A DNA stretch of 64,000 nt. Origin: Rapana venosa (lineage: Eukaryota; Mollusca; Gastropoda; Neogastropoda; Muricidae). The stretch covers positions 71,311,467 through 71,375,466 of the forward strand of contig CM054141.1 in the NCBI GenBank assembly GCA_028751875.1. The letters run 5' to 3'. This document shows, one piece after another, positions 11,791 to 21,850 of this stretch; the first letter of the stretch is position 1, and every line of letters begins with the position of its first letter. Both the position numbers and the translations under genes were made by a program. The notes under the pieces are model-generated. The model saw only the letters and a list, made by a program, of their open reading frames with translations, had not been told where the DNA came from and made no database searches.

Positions 11791-11871
11791 GTGCTGGGCC
11801 TGACTTGTCAGGTGTTAACAGCGAAAATGTGTCACACTGCTGGTAAGCGACTGACAAGTCAGGCCCAGCAC
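11791..11871. repeat. Perfect 21-bp inverted repeat (hairpin) with 39-nt loop
   Basis: Positions 11791-11811 and 11851-11871 are exact reverse complements; the arm starts GTGCTGGGCCTGACTTG. The loop can extend the pairing imperfectly (cagc at 11818-11821 with gctg at 11839-11842). It lies immediately after the (ATT)n tail of the L2-like LINE. It could be a small palindromic element, a MITE relic or the stem of a structured RNA. I recognise no transposase or known RNA in it. Confidence 0.75.
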
Positions 11872-11939
11872 ATCTGACTTCAACATGATAGTCCGAGGGT
11901 GAGCTATACCAATTTGACTGAACCTTGTTTTGTGATATA

Positions 11940-12030
11940 TATGATGATGATGATGATGATATATGATATATGGAATTTATATAGCATTGAATCTTGTAAA
12001 ACAAACAAATCGAAGCGCTTAAGCGCTTAT
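11940..12030 (-). repeat. Solo L2-type 3' tail, minus strand
   Basis: The reverse complement reads the same tail phrase as the L2-like LINEs (TTTACAAGATTCAatGCTATATAAATTCCAT) followed by a trinucleotide tract (11940-11960, here ATG/ATC type). It starts at a perfect 16-bp palindrome, two AAGCGCTT octamers at 12013-12028. This is a very short 5'-truncated LINE or a SINE-like passenger that uses the LINE tail. Confidence 0.65.
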
Positions 12031-12252
12031 ATATGAGTTTTTTCAACGGATTTTGAAACTTTAATATGTCTTTTTTTGAAATCGGTTGGAGGCCAAGTTG
12101 GGAATGTTGGGCAACTCTTGATATAAAGCAATATTTATCCCTAGGCCCTACCCTAAACAGTTTTCTCGCATCCTGTGGTGTTCTAAATTTAGCTGGCGGA
12201 ATCTGATAAGACTGTCCCACTAGTGCCCAGGGGAAGCGGCTTCTATAAACAA
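12031..12252. other. Left flank of the LTR array
   Basis: About 220 bp of unique-looking AT-rich sequence without a gene. The last five bases before the LTR (12248-12252, aacaa) are not repeated to the right of the array at 46.0 kb, so I see no target-site duplication for the array as a whole. Confidence 0.5.
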
Positions 12253-12957
12253 TGTAAGGGGGCGCAAACTGACTCCAGTCACATGAAATAGATAAGTTGA
12301 ATAAAGGAAAACAACAATCTCACAAAGGCGCCCGTTCTTTCCACTCTACGGTCACACTCAAGATTTCAATTATATACTCTCATTTATTCTATTATTACAT
12401 CAATCTGTCCCACAAATAATATTTTTCAATAATCAAAAGAAGCATTAATTATATATACATTCAATATTTACAATTAATTAAACCAAAACAGTTTCCAGTT
12501 CACTTCGTCCAGGTCAATACAATTTTATATTATTTTGTTCACTAGGGAACTTTAGTCCATCAACTTCCTGCCTCTCTAGCACAATGAAGTTTAATTAATA
12601 CCATTCACAAAGTTCTTGTAGACAAGACAGTTTTGAGCTCTCTGGCTCAGATAAACACAAATGTCTTTCCTTGTCCAATTCTGGCACACTATGTACAGAA
12701 AAAAACAACAACACAGACTTGGCTGTAATTTTGCTACACACAATTTTTTAAAAATCACTGATGACCTCTCTTTGAAGGAAGTCCTTCACTGCTGACGTCT
12801 GCTCCAGCGCCGCCACACCTTAATCCCTCAGGTCGGGTGGGGTTGTCCTAGGGGACTGGACAGGACTGGGACTGGGTCAGCTACTGGGATTCTCCCCAAG
12901 TGGGTCAGTACAGGGGCAAAATTAAAAGCCTACACAGATAGCAGAAAAGAACCCCCA

Positions 12958-13566
12958 CTATAAGTACCCAGTATTCTCTTCTTCTTCAAGTGTCCGGTCT
13001 GGTCCTGCAGACATTCTGCAGACATTGACGATCATGGCTCTCCATTCTTCCCTGTTCTCGGTCCCTCTCATGAGCTCATTGTTGGTGCCCTCTTTATTTG
13101 TTGCGAATTTGTTTAAGCTGTCTGTGAATTTTGTGCGTTGTCTTCCTCTGCTCTTGTTTCCACAGATTTTGCCACTCCATAACAGTTTCTCTAGTCCGTC
13201 AGCCCTGATTATATGGCCGAAAAATTTGAGCTGTCTTTCTCTGATGGTGTTGAGAAGGGATCTCTTGTACCCAGCCATTTCCATTACTTCTGCATTAGTT
13301 TTTTTTGTCCATGAGATTTTCATGATTCTCCAGATGAACCACATTTCCACTGCTTCTAGTCGCTGTTCTGTGTCCTTGGCTAGGGTCCAGCACTCACATC
13401 CATACAGAAGAATGGACCATACGTAGGCTCTCAAAACATGGATCTTTGTCTTGAGGCTTATCTTACTGTTGGTAAAAATGCATTTCATGTTGTTAAAAGT
13501 TGCCTTAGATTGACCGATTCTCTTCTTGATTTCTGTGTCATCTTGCCCTCCAGGGTGATAGTACAA
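12958..13566 (-). pseudogene. RTE C-terminal domain
   Basis: The 202-residue frame contains ILLYGCECWTL near 52-62, KFFGHIIRADG near 113-123, a basic segment SRGRQRTKF and NREEWRAMI near 171-179. This pattern is typical of the C-terminus of RTE/BovB polyproteins. The last codons run past the element end into the target-site copy and LTR sequence, so the final residues (about EENTGYL) are partly not from the element. Confidence 0.8.
12966..12975. repeat. Target-site duplication (left copy) of RTE insertion 1
   Basis: ACCCAGTATT occurs at 12966-12975 and again at 16234-16243, directly flanking the RTE body. LTR3 has a single, slightly altered copy at the matching position (about 45603-45613) with no RTE, which is the empty site. 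Confidence 0.85.
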
Positions 13567-14609
13567 CCAAGGTATTTAAAGGTGTTTACTTGTCTGATTC
13601 TCTCTCCTTTACAGGCTATGTTGCATTGTGGTATAACAGCTTTTTTCGAGATCACCATGCATTCTGCCTTCTTTGCATTGAGCTGTAATCCTTTCTTTTC
13701 GCTTTCGTCTGTTACTGTTGTTAAAATCTTTTGCAGTTTTTCTTCAGAGTCGGCGATAAGGACTGTGTCATCTGCATATCTCAGGTTGTTGATGTTGTGG
13801 CCACCTACACTAGTTCCCTCATGATTCTCAATATTTCGTAGAATTATTTCACTATATACATTAAATAAATCAGGTGAGAACACGCAGCCCTGCCTCACAC
13901 CCCTGCAGATTGGTCTATATTGACTGATGTCATTGTCAACTCTAATGGCTGCCTCCTGTTCCCAATATATGTTTCTGAGGACTTGAAGATCTTTCCCGTC
14001 GATGTATAACCCTGCCAGAATATCAAACAAGTCGGAGTGTCGTACTTTGTCGAACGCTTTTGAGTAGTCAATGAAGCAGAGGTACAGGTCTTTCTGGACC
14101 TCGATGGATCTTTCCATGAGAGTTTTCAATGCAAAGATTGCATTTCTGGTGCCTTTGTCTGCCATGAATCCAAATTGCATTTCTGATATTTCTGGGAGTA
14201 TTTTATTTCTCATTCTCTTCATGAGTATTCGTAAAAGAACTTTGGTGAGGTGACTCATCAGGCTGATTGTATGATGTTGGTCACATTCAGCTGTACCCAG
14301 TTTCTTAGGGATCGCAATGTAGATAGACTTCTTCATATCTGTCAAAATCTCTCCTGTGTCATATATATCGTTTAGTAGTTTTGTGACCGCCTTAATTCCC
14401 ACTTCATCCAGGGCTGTTATCAATTCAGATGGGATATCATCAGATCCTGGCGCCTTACCACTTTTCATCTTGCTGAGTGCATGTCTCACTTCATCTTCCA
14501 TGATTATGTGGCCATCTTCGTTGCTAATATGAGGAGGTGGACCTCTGTCGTCGTGGTATAACTCTTCGATGTATTCTGACCACCTGTTAAGAATATCTTC
14601 TTTTTCCAT
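13485..14609 (-). pseudogene. RTE reverse transcriptase domain
   Basis: This 374-residue frame would copy the element RNA at the nicked target. Visible RT motifs in order are GKAPGSDDIPSE at 51-62, CFIDYSKAFDKV at 178-189 (first catalytic Asp), GVRQGCVFSPDLFN at 237-250, LRYADDTVLI at 276-285 (YADD box intact) and FKYLGCTITLEG at 344-355. The frame ends 10-20 residues after the last motif, in a run of frameshifted codons. The next frame (13566 down) continues the C-terminal domain. All catalytic residues are present, so only the frame breaks disable it. Confidence 0.85.
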
Positions 14610-14632
14610 GAGTATATCTCCATCTCTTGACT

Positions 14633-15169
14633 TTATACAACCTGTTTTGCAGATGATTTCTTCCCTGTCACATCTTTTATTTTTTCATGTATAAGTTTGC
14701 TATCAAAATTTGCATTCATTTCAATTTCCTTGCACTGCATATTGATCCATTCTTCCTTGGCTTCATTACATTTTTTCTTAACCAGTTTGTCGAGTTCTTT
14801 ATACTTCTTTTCATCTACTTTTGCCTTTCTCCTGTTTTCCGTTAGGTTTAAAATCTTGGAGCTCATCCACTTCTTATGTTCCTTTCTATTTATGACTGAT
14901 ATATATTCTTTTGCTGCCTCGCTGATGCTGCTGATGCTATCTTTCATCATCTGCCATTTTCCCTCTAAAGTGGTGAGTTGATCTAGGCCATCGAATTTGT
15001 TTCCAACTTTGATCTTGTATTTTTCTTTGATTTCTTCGTCAGTTTGTAGCATGTTCATTTGCAGTTTTGGTGTTCTTTTTGCTTTTGACAACTTCTTCAA
15101 TTTTAGTCGCATTGTCCCGATAACTGGGACATGATCACTTCCACAGTCTGCACCTGGCGTGGACTTCAA
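14633..15169 (-). pseudogene. RTE end of endonuclease and basic linker
   Basis: The 178-residue frame opens with STPGADCGSDHVPVIG, which contains the SDH histidine that closes the endonuclease active site. It continues into a Lys-rich linker (KWMSSKILNLTENRRKAK near residues 103-120, QCKEIEMNANF near 143-153), as in BovB-type elements. It overlaps the previous frame by four bases and ends at a stop 24 bases before the RT frame opens, showing two further frame changes. Confidence 0.8.
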
Positions 15170-16000
15170 GATGTTATAGAGTTACGGAAGCGTTCTTGAA
15201 TCAGGATGTAATCTATTTGATTCCTGGTTCTGTCGCCAGGGCTTTTCCATGTCCAGCATCTTCTTGGATGGTTTTCAAACCATGTGTTCATGACAGCCAG
15301 CTTTTGTTCCTTGCACCATTCCATGAGCCGCTCTCCTCTTTCATTTCTTACTTCTATTCCAAATGGGCCAACTGTGGTTTCATCTTTCCCTTTTCCTACC
15401 TTTGAATTGAGGTCACCCATTATTATTCTGATATCTTGAGACTTCAGTTGCTTCATTGCCTTTTCAATATTTTCATAAAACTCCTCAATTTCTGCGTCAT
15501 CTTTATCAGCTGTTGGTGCATATACTTGTACTATTCCAATGTCGAAAGGTGTGCCCTTAAGTTTTACTATCAGGACTCTGTCATTTACAGTCCAGAAACC
15601 TTTGATGGTCTTTGAGGTTTCTTGATCTAGAATCATGCCAACTCCTTTCTGGTGTTGATCTCCTCCTGAGTAAAGAATGGTGTAGTTTGTCGGATGTTAT
15701 GCAGCCTGCTCCTTTCCATCTCACTTCTGAAAGTCCTAGTATATTGAGGTTCATTCTTTCCATTTCTTGTTTGAGATTTTCCAATTTTCCTTTTTGTAGC
15801 ATAGTCCGTACATTCCATGTACCCATTCTGAGAGGTTTTCTGATGTGGACAGTCGTTGGATGATGATCAAGGGTTACCTGTCGCACATAATCCACCCTAC
15901 CCAGCGAGGAACTTCCAGATAAACTGGAAGCCCCCTTCACGCTGTTATATGTATTCTGTTTCTTTCTGATTACCATGATATTCTTTGCAGTAGGCTGCAA
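15166..16000 (-). pseudogene. RTE endonuclease domain (two overlapping frames)
   Basis: The first frame (16000 down to 15581) starts at a Met. It carries LRMGTWNVRTMLQKG near residues 57-71 and NILGLSEVRWKGAG near 89-102. The second (15636 down to 15166) carries VQVYAPTADKDD, IIMGDLNSKVGKG, VRNERGERLMEW and NQIDYILIQERF. Together these are the metal-binding and catalytic motifs of the LINE endonuclease (N, E, GDxN, DYI). The two frames overlap, which marks a frameshift between 15581 and 15636. The enzyme would nick target DNA during target-primed reverse transcription. Confidence 0.8.
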
Positions 16001-16379
16001 TTACTTTCTATAGGAGCAGTGCTCGTACTGAGCGGATTGTCTTAGCCATTGTACTCATATAGTATCATCTGCCTAACACATTGAAGTGCTGACCAGTTCC
16101 CAAAAACTATTTGGCTGCTCAACACATCATCCGTCACCTGCCTTCCATGACTTCATGTAACCCTGATCGGGAGGCTAAGTGGGTACCCGATCTTGCCCAA
16201 GGATCTCCCACAGGCTAGCGGAGGGAAGGAGGCACCCAGTATTAATAGATTTTTTTTTATTCCATACCTTTTTTCTTGAGTTTTTGTTGTTCCCAGAACA
16301 CTGAACCCACCACACTCACAAACCTATACAGAAGTCTATGTACTGCACTACTTTCCTAAATTAAAGCAAAAGAGTTTGG

Positions 16380-16400
16380 GTTTTTTATATATAAAAATAA
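16380..16400 (-). promoter_or_regulatory. Possible TATA element of the LTR promoter
   Basis: The minus strand reads TATATAAAAAAC here, about 250 bases from the 5' end of the LTR. Similar TATA-rich phrases persist in LTR2 (about 33945-33962) and LTR3 (about 45747-45765). The position is plausible for the U3 core promoter, but nothing beyond sequence composition supports it. Confidence 0.3.
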
Positions 16401-16641
16401 AAACAATCTTTTATCAACATACCACTTCATCTACGTGAAGTGACTAGATGTCCCAACCAAAGGCCAGCTCAGACAGCTGCAACCTTCCCTGACCAGGACA
16501 GAAGAGGAAATGTCAACTCTTATGACAGAAACACTTCACTACAGCTATCATTGACACCTACTCACTAATGCAAAGAATAAAACATCCAACATATCCACAG
16601 TTGCAAAACAATACCAAAGGAAGAGACACAGGTCTGTTACA

Positions 16642-16655
16642 GATCCTCCCTCCAG
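16642..16655 (-). promoter_or_regulatory. Polypurine tract next to LTR1
   Basis: On the minus strand a purine-rich GGAGGGAGGATC directly precedes the LTR start TGTAACA. This is the expected position of the plus-strand DNA primer in an LTR retrotransposon. A near-identical tract sits beside LTR2 at about 34203-34215. Confidence 0.6.
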
Positions 16656-16821
16656 GGAAAAAAAAGACCCAGTTTTCTTCATGAACAAAGAAAACAGCAC
16701 AATGCTTAGATACACTGAAATACCACAAAAGTTTCATACAATAAATCATCAACAGGAATAACTGAAATCAAGATGAGATTACTTGATTCGTCTCAGATCT
16801 TGACAACAAATCTGCAAAAGT
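16656..16821 (-). pseudogene. End of RNase H and 3' UTR of unit 1, cut off by a LINE
   Basis: Directly left of the LINE insertion (16770-16821) the minus strand reads FADLLSRSE, the A-D-x-LSR motif that closes retroelement RNase H regions, followed soon by a stop. The rest, to the polypurine tract, is 3' untranslated sequence with no gene. The remainder of the same RNase H lies to the right of the insertion at 19681-20161. Confidence 0.7.
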
Positions 16822-16831
16822 GTTCTGTACA
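16822..16831. repeat. Target-site duplication (left copy) of the LINE in RNase H
   Basis: GTTCTGTACA at 16822-16831 is repeated exactly at 19671-19680 after the AAG-rich LINE tail. Unit 2 has the same pair, with one base lost in the left copy (about 34378-34386 and 37269-37278). Confidence 0.85.
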
Positions 16832-16834
16832 TCG

Positions 16835-17640
16835 CCTCACACTCCTGGGCATGTCTGAAGTCCGGTGGAATGGTCACTGAGTGACAAGATTACAGTCAGG
16901 AGAAACTTTACTCTACTTTGGTAAAAGTGAAGAAGACCGTCACGAAGCTGGAGTAGGTCTCCTGCTGTCCAAGAATGCAGCCAAGAGCCTGCTGGAATGG
17001 GAGCCTGTTTCAGACCGCATCATCACTGCTCGGTTTGAGTCGCGCTTCCAAGGTGTCCCTTTTTCATGTGCACACCCTACCAACACCGCGGAGGAGGAAG
17101 GACACGGACAACTTCTACACCCAGCTCCAGTTGGTGGTAGACAAGATTCGAGACGGGACATGCTCACCCTCAGGGGGGTCATGAACACCAAGGTCGGGAT
17201 GACAACACTGATAGAGAGCGGGAGATGGGACGACATGGGCTTGGAAACATAAATGAAAATGGAGAAATGCTTGCTGATTTTTGTGCTGCCAACAGCCTTG
17301 TGATTGGAGGCACGCTTTTTCCACACCAGCGTTGCCACAAAGCCTCCTGACAGAGAACCACCAGACAGAGAACCAGATAGACCATGTCATGGTGAGACAA
17401 TGCTACCGGAGCTCCCTACAAGACGTGAGAGAAAGACACGGAGCAGACATGGGGTCAGACCACCATCTTGTGGTCACCAAGATCAAGATGCCCTTGTCTG
17501 TGAGAAAGACTCTGCAGAATCCAAGGGAAAAGTTCAACGTTTTGAGATTGAAACAAGAAGACACAAAGCAGGCTTTTCAGATCTCACTTCACAACCATTT
17601 CCCAAGTGCTCCAGCCCAGAGGAACAGAAACAGTAGAACA
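16835..17640 (+). pseudogene. Endonuclease fragments of the nested LINE
   Basis: A frame from 16881 shows SGETLLYFGKSEEDRHEAGV and GLLLSKNAAKSLLEWEP, and then RIITARFESRFQ, matching the middle of a LINE endonuclease. The later VMNTKVG (about 17178-17200) corresponds to the GDxN-KVG motif. A further frame near 17380-17480 has the NQIDHVMV and GADMGSDHHLV motifs with the catalytic SDH. The N-terminal quarter of the domain is missing through 5' truncation. Confidence 0.7.
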
Positions 17641-18149
17641 CAATAAACACCCTTCAAAGACGCCATTGTAGGAGCCTGTGATGGGTTTTGGGACAACCAC
17701 AGATGAATAGAAGCCATGGATCAAGGATGAGCCCGGGAAGAAAGTCGAGGAGAGAAGGCTAGCCAAACAAGAGTTAAACCCAAGCTACGCCCCGCCAACA
17801 GAAGCGTTGTGAGCAACCAGTCAAGTACTCCTTTACTTGCCAAAGATCCCAAGAATGAGCTACGAGCAGACAAACGAGCTTGCATCAATGCCATCGCAGT
17901 TTGAGGCAGAAGAAGCGCTGGCAAGGGAGACCTCAAGACCCTGTATGCACCACCAGATTTCTTAGCGGGCGTTCCCAGCAACCCAAACAGACCTGTCAGA
18001 GACAAGGAAGAGAAACTTCTCCCCTCTTTTTGAAAAGACCAGCTAACAAGATGGAAAGAGCATTTTCAGGAGGTCTTAAATTTCGACCAGCCCAGAGGAA
18101 CAATCTCAGCTGGAGCCAGGGGCCCCTCTCGACATCAACATTGGAGAGA

Positions 18150-19059
18150 TCACCAGCGAGACCGAAAGGCCATCAGGAGCTTGAAAAACGGCAAGGCTGT
18201 GGCATTGACAACATTCCAGCAGGGAGCCTTGAAGGAAGGGGGGTATGACATCGTTGACGAGTTACACCACTTGCTCAATTGATTGGACAACTGGGCTGGG
18301 GAGGTCCCAGCAGAATGGAAGAAGGGCCTACTTGTGAAGCTCCCCAAGCACGGCAAACCTCTCCCAGTGTGGAAAGTGGCGAGGGTATCACCCTATTGTC
18401 CATCCTAGCAAAGTCCTCACAAGAGTCACCCTGGACCGAATGAAAGATGCTCTTGACAAGGGACCCTTGGGGATGAACAGGCAGGCTTCAAAAAAGAACA
18501 TTCCTGTACCAACCAGATTGCGACCCTCAGAATCATGTGGACAGTCCATAGAATGGCATTTACCTCTTTTACGCCTGCTTCATCGATTTTGAGAAGGCTT
18601 TTGACAGTGTGGACAGACAAGCAATCTGGAACATCCTTCTCCACTATGGTGGGGCCATCAGAGTTTGTCAACATCATAAAAAACATTACAAAGGGATTCC
18701 CCTGCCAGGTCATCCAGGGGTGGAAGACTCTCCGACAGCTTCGGGTTTCTCTTCTGGTGTCAGACAGGGCTGTTGTTGTCCCCACTCCTCTTCTTGTGGT
18801 GCTGGACTGGGTGACAAGGATGGCCTACGCAAGTTCCGGGAAAGGTATCCAATGGACCCTCATGACAAAGCTGGAAGATCTCGATTTTGCTGATGACCTA
18901 GCTCTGCTATCCCACCACCTGCAGCACATCCAAGACAAAGTCACCGCCCTAGATACCACAGCTAGACGTGTTGGCCTCAGGATCAGTCAAGAGAAGACCA
19001 AGCTACTGCATACCAACAACCAGCAAGAGGCTCCTGTCACCATCCTCGGAAAGCAGTAG
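18150..19059 (+). pseudogene. Reverse transcriptase fragments of the nested LINE
   Basis: Around 18180-18240 the frame shows GIDNIPAGSLEG, an RT motif preceding the palm. Around 18575-18630 codons in mixed frames give a FEKAFDSVDRQAIW-type motif with the first catalytic Asp. The frame 18535-19059 carries LDFADDLALL at residues 116-125 (FADD box intact) and RISQEKTKLLHTNN. Several frame changes separate the motifs, so no continuous RT can be made. Confidence 0.75.
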
Positions 19060-19388
19060 AGGATGTCAGTGAATTTGTGTCATGGGCAGTAAGATCAGCC
19101 AGACAGTGGGCACAGATGAAGACATCAAGGCAAGAATAAAGAAAGCACGCCAAGCATTTGCCATCTTGAAACCCGTATGGAGAACAAATGCGATCTCCAC
19201 AACCACCAAGCTCGGATCTTCAACTCCAACGTGAATCTGTGCTTCTCTAGGGTTTTGAAACTTGGGGGTCATCAACACCAGCTCCAAGATCCAGACCTTC
19301 ATCAATGGATGTCTCCGGCAGTTCTTCATCTGATGGTTCGACAGAGTGCCAAGTACCGACCTGTGGATGAGGGCAAACCAACAGCCAA

Positions 19389-19661
19389 ATGGATGTCCAA
19401 GTAAGGCGGCGAAAGTGGCTTTGGGGTTTCGGCCACCCCCTACGGAAGGAGCCTTGCAACATCACCAGACAAGCGCTCGAGTGGAACCCGCAGGGGAAAA
19501 GGAAGAGAGGGCGCCCCAAACAGACCTGGAGGAGAAGCCTGCATAGTGAGCTGAGAGACTCCAACCTGACATGGGAAGAGGCCAAGACCCTTGCCAGAGA
19601 TAGGAGAAGGTGGAGGGACGCTGTTGAGGCCCTATGCTCCGCTAGGAGCTATAAGATCTAA
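19389..19661 (+). pseudogene. C-terminal domain of the nested LINE
   Basis: A clean 90-residue frame carries KWLWGFGHPLRKEP, then LEWNPQGKRKRGRPKQTWRR near 29-48 and LARDRRRWRDAVEALC near 68-83, ending in SYKI just before the tail. This basic WNPQGKRKRGRP signature is typical of one LINE group in molluscs and other invertebrates. Its cleanness compared with the upstream RT suggests it escaped the local frame damage. Confidence 0.8.
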
Positions 19662-19680
19662 GAAGAAGAAGTTCTGTACA

Positions 19681-20161
19681 CCAGAAACAGGTTCAACAGA
19701 AAAAAGGAATGCTTGTAAAGATAGTGCCCAACACACAATACGAGAGTTGTGAAAACGTCCAGAAGGCAAGTAGGTAAGGGGTCTATGATCCGTTTGGAGA
19801 ACAAAACTCTGACCCCACAGATACCTTTGAAGCTTTGAAAGTACCCAGACAATAGCAAGGCACTCCCTCTCAATAGTGTTATAGCGAGTTTCGCGATCAA
19901 GAAGCTTCCTACTGACAAAGCAAATAGGTGAAAAATGGTCATCTTCTCCTGCATTAAGACACCCCCGATACCCTTTGGAACTAGCATCAGTCCTAAAACG
20001 AAGGAAGGGATAAGTTTTGGCAAGAGAAGAACTGGAGATGATGACAAAACTGCTTGAACATGACGCAAAGCATCAGCCACCCCTGAGTCCAGACAAATTC
20101 CTCGATTTCCTACAAGAAGATCAGGGGATTGGAGCAGTTTAGAGCAGCAAAATGGAAACAT
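19681..20161 (-). pseudogene. RNase H region of unit 1, interrupted by the nested LINE
   Basis: On the minus strand, mixed frames between 20161 and 19681 give LRHVQAVLSSSPVL, a segment around the first Asp, and VWVLSKLQRYLWGQSFVL followed by the DHRPLTYL motif (about 19770-19790). It then reads into VEPVSGVQN, where the LINE is inserted. This is a Ty3/gypsy-type RNase H that degrades RNA in the RNA-DNA hybrid. Its last residues lie 2.85 kb away at 16770-16821, on the other side of the insertion. Frameshifts are present apart from the insertion. Confidence 0.75.
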
Positions 20162-20967
20162 ATCGTCGATAATAACTAATCAACCCCAAAGTGATCGAAC
20201 TTGCCTTTTTGTAGTGGGAGTGGCAACAGAGAGAATTTTGACAATCTTTGCCTGTAAGGCTTCCGGTCCCTGCACCAATCAATATGCCCAAAATTCTAGC
20301 TCATCCTGCAAAAATCTTCGATGGACGAGCTTTTCAAACCAGCACTTTTGAGCTTAGAAAGAACACAACGAACACCTTGAGATGTTCATCCCAAGAAGAG
20401 GTGGCGATCAAGATGTCTTTCAAAAAAATTGATCGCAGAATCACCAATGACATCGCGCATCATCCTTGCAAAAGTGGCAGGGCAGAAACAAGGCCAAATG
20501 GCATCCGGGGACCCATGGAAGGACCAATAGGAGTTTGGAAAGCAGTCTGTAGTGATCCTCCTGGCCCTTACAGAAAGGCCAGTAGCCCTTGCTAGGGTCT
20601 ATCTTTGTGAAAAAGTGCTTATCTGACAAAGAAGTGAAAAGTTCCTCAGGATCAGGAATTGGCTCAGCATCAAAAATAGTTATCTTATTGAGGCTCTGAA
20701 ATCCTGACAAAAACATACACTACCATCTGGTTTAGAAACCAAAACAATGGGAGATGAATACGGAGAATCCGAAGGCTCAATCACCCCCAATTCAAGCATT
20801 GCGTGAACCTCATCAATAATGACTTGTCTGGAATTGAAAGGTAAAGGGTATTGTTTTTGACGAATTGGCTCATCAGAAGTCAACATTATTTCACAGACAA
20901 TAGAACCATTGTAAGAACCAGGTTTAGTACAAGGAATGTCCTGAAAGTCAGCAAAAACTGTCTTCAA
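20162..20967 (-). pseudogene. Reverse transcriptase of unit 1 (Ty3/gypsy type)
   Basis: The minus-strand frame 20967-20680 carries EPIRQKQYPLPFNSRQ, MLELGVIEPSDSPYSSPIVL and VSKPDGSVCFCQDFR. The frame 20716-20441 carries SLNKITIFDAEPIPDPEEL and FFTKIDPSKGYW with the first catalytic Asp. These are unmistakable gypsy RT blocks. The region that should hold the FxDD box (about 20405-20435) is broken by a frame change, so the second catalytic pair cannot be read in frame. RT lies downstream of integrase on the same strand, the reverse of the usual gypsy order. Confidence 0.8.
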
Positions 20968-21099
20968 TTCAGAAACACGTTACCCTTCTCTGTCAAATTA
21001 TTGACATCTGGATCCAAAAACTCTGGGTTCAAGATGTCAACAAAGGTAGTCTCACCTCAGAGTGAGAAACCTTTTCCTGATGCTAGTGATAAGGCTTTA

Positions 21100-21850
21100 A
21101 CATATTGGGATGATAGACCTTGGAAGACTTACCCAAGTCAACTCTGAAATCCATGCCAACTTTCTCAGTAACCACAAAAGGTCCAAGCCACTGAAGTTTG
21201 AGCTTTCCAGAAGTCGTAGGTGAAAAGACTAGAACTCATCACCAACATTGGAAGTTTGAAAAGTAGATCTTTGTCATGATAATACTTCGACTGAGATGAG
21301 CAAGAAACCATAGAATTATGTGCCATTTCAACATGTCTGCAAGCATAGATTTTAGATCCACAAGATGATGAAAAAACCAACTTGTCCTCAGAATGAGAAG
21401 AACTCCTGACCAGACATTGGCAAGCAAGTCTAAAGGCCTCTTGGTTTTCCCCCCATACAACAACTCAAATGGGGAAAACCTGTGTTGCATTGGAAATTAC
21501 GACAAGCAAACAAAATGCAGGAAAATAATGATGCACAAACAGGTTACTTTCATAGCTTCGTCAACATGGTTTTAGAGTCATAAACTTTCTAACACCATTG
21601 CACTGAGCATGATAGACACTAGAGGAATCCCTTTATAGCCCAAAAAAACCGTGTAATGAATTCAATATAACGTAAAGTGTACGTGATCAACAGAATCTAT
21701 GTGGAATACCAACCCGAAAAGACTGACAACAAACTTCAAGATACACAGAATCAATTTCTTCAGAGAAAAACCCAGGAAACCGGGGCAACATCAACAATGG
21801 TAAGTAAAAACAATGGTTTTCGTCGGTGGAACCTGCGAATTTTTATTAAA
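21100..21850 (-). pseudogene. Integrase core end and C-terminal (GPF-like) region of unit 1
   Basis: Going down the minus strand from 21850, a frame gives LTIVDVA (after the first catalytic Asp region) at about 21800. Next comes VYHAQCNGV near 21596-21630, which corresponds to the stretch around the catalytic Glu of the DDE core. The frame 21490-21239 opens with RFSPFELLYGGKTKRP, the classic motif after the core. Pieces near 21170-21330 (YYHDKDL, VAWTFCGY) match the region of the integrase tail that contains the GPF/Y module. The 5' half of the integrase lies beyond the SINE, at 22115-22788. Confidence 0.75.

Larger units (their letters stand above)
12976..16233 (-). mobile_element. Full-length RTE/BovB-like LINE inside LTR1
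   Basis: The 3258-bp body is flanked by 10-bp direct repeats and reads on the minus strand: a 5' UTR (16001-16233), endonuclease, linker, reverse transcriptase, C-terminal domain and a short (GAA)n-like 3' end (12976-12990). The size matches RTE elements of about 3.2 kb. The polyprotein is split into five frames (about 16000, 15636, 15169, 14609 and 13566 as 5' ends), each starting where the previous one fails. Only four or five frame changes are needed to explain it, so it is a relatively young copy. A second copy at the identical LTR position lies at 30472-33794. Confidence 0.85.
12253..16641 (-). repeat. LTR1 (left, 3' LTR of unit 1), split by an RTE LINE
   Basis: Removing the RTE insertion leaves 12253-12975 plus 16244-16641, about 1121 bp. 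The ends are TGTAA at 12253 and TTACA at 16637-16641, a 5-bp inverted terminal repeat typical of LTRs. The left edge was set by where homology to LTR2 and LTR3 begins, and the right edge by the TG...CA rule plus the adjoining purine-rich stretch. Confidence 0.75.
16832..19670 (+). mobile_element. 5'-truncated LINE nested in the RNase H of unit 1
   Basis: A 2839-bp plus-strand LINE with exact 10-bp target-site duplications. It begins inside the endonuclease (LLGMSEVRW at about 16844-16870), followed by endonuclease fragments, RT fragments and a clean C-terminal domain. It ends AAGATCTAAGAAGAAGAA. The family is an endonuclease-plus-RT LINE common in invertebrates, distinct from the RTE in LTR1; clade not assigned. 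Internal stops and frameshifts are many. The insertion orientation is opposite to the host element. Confidence 0.85.
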
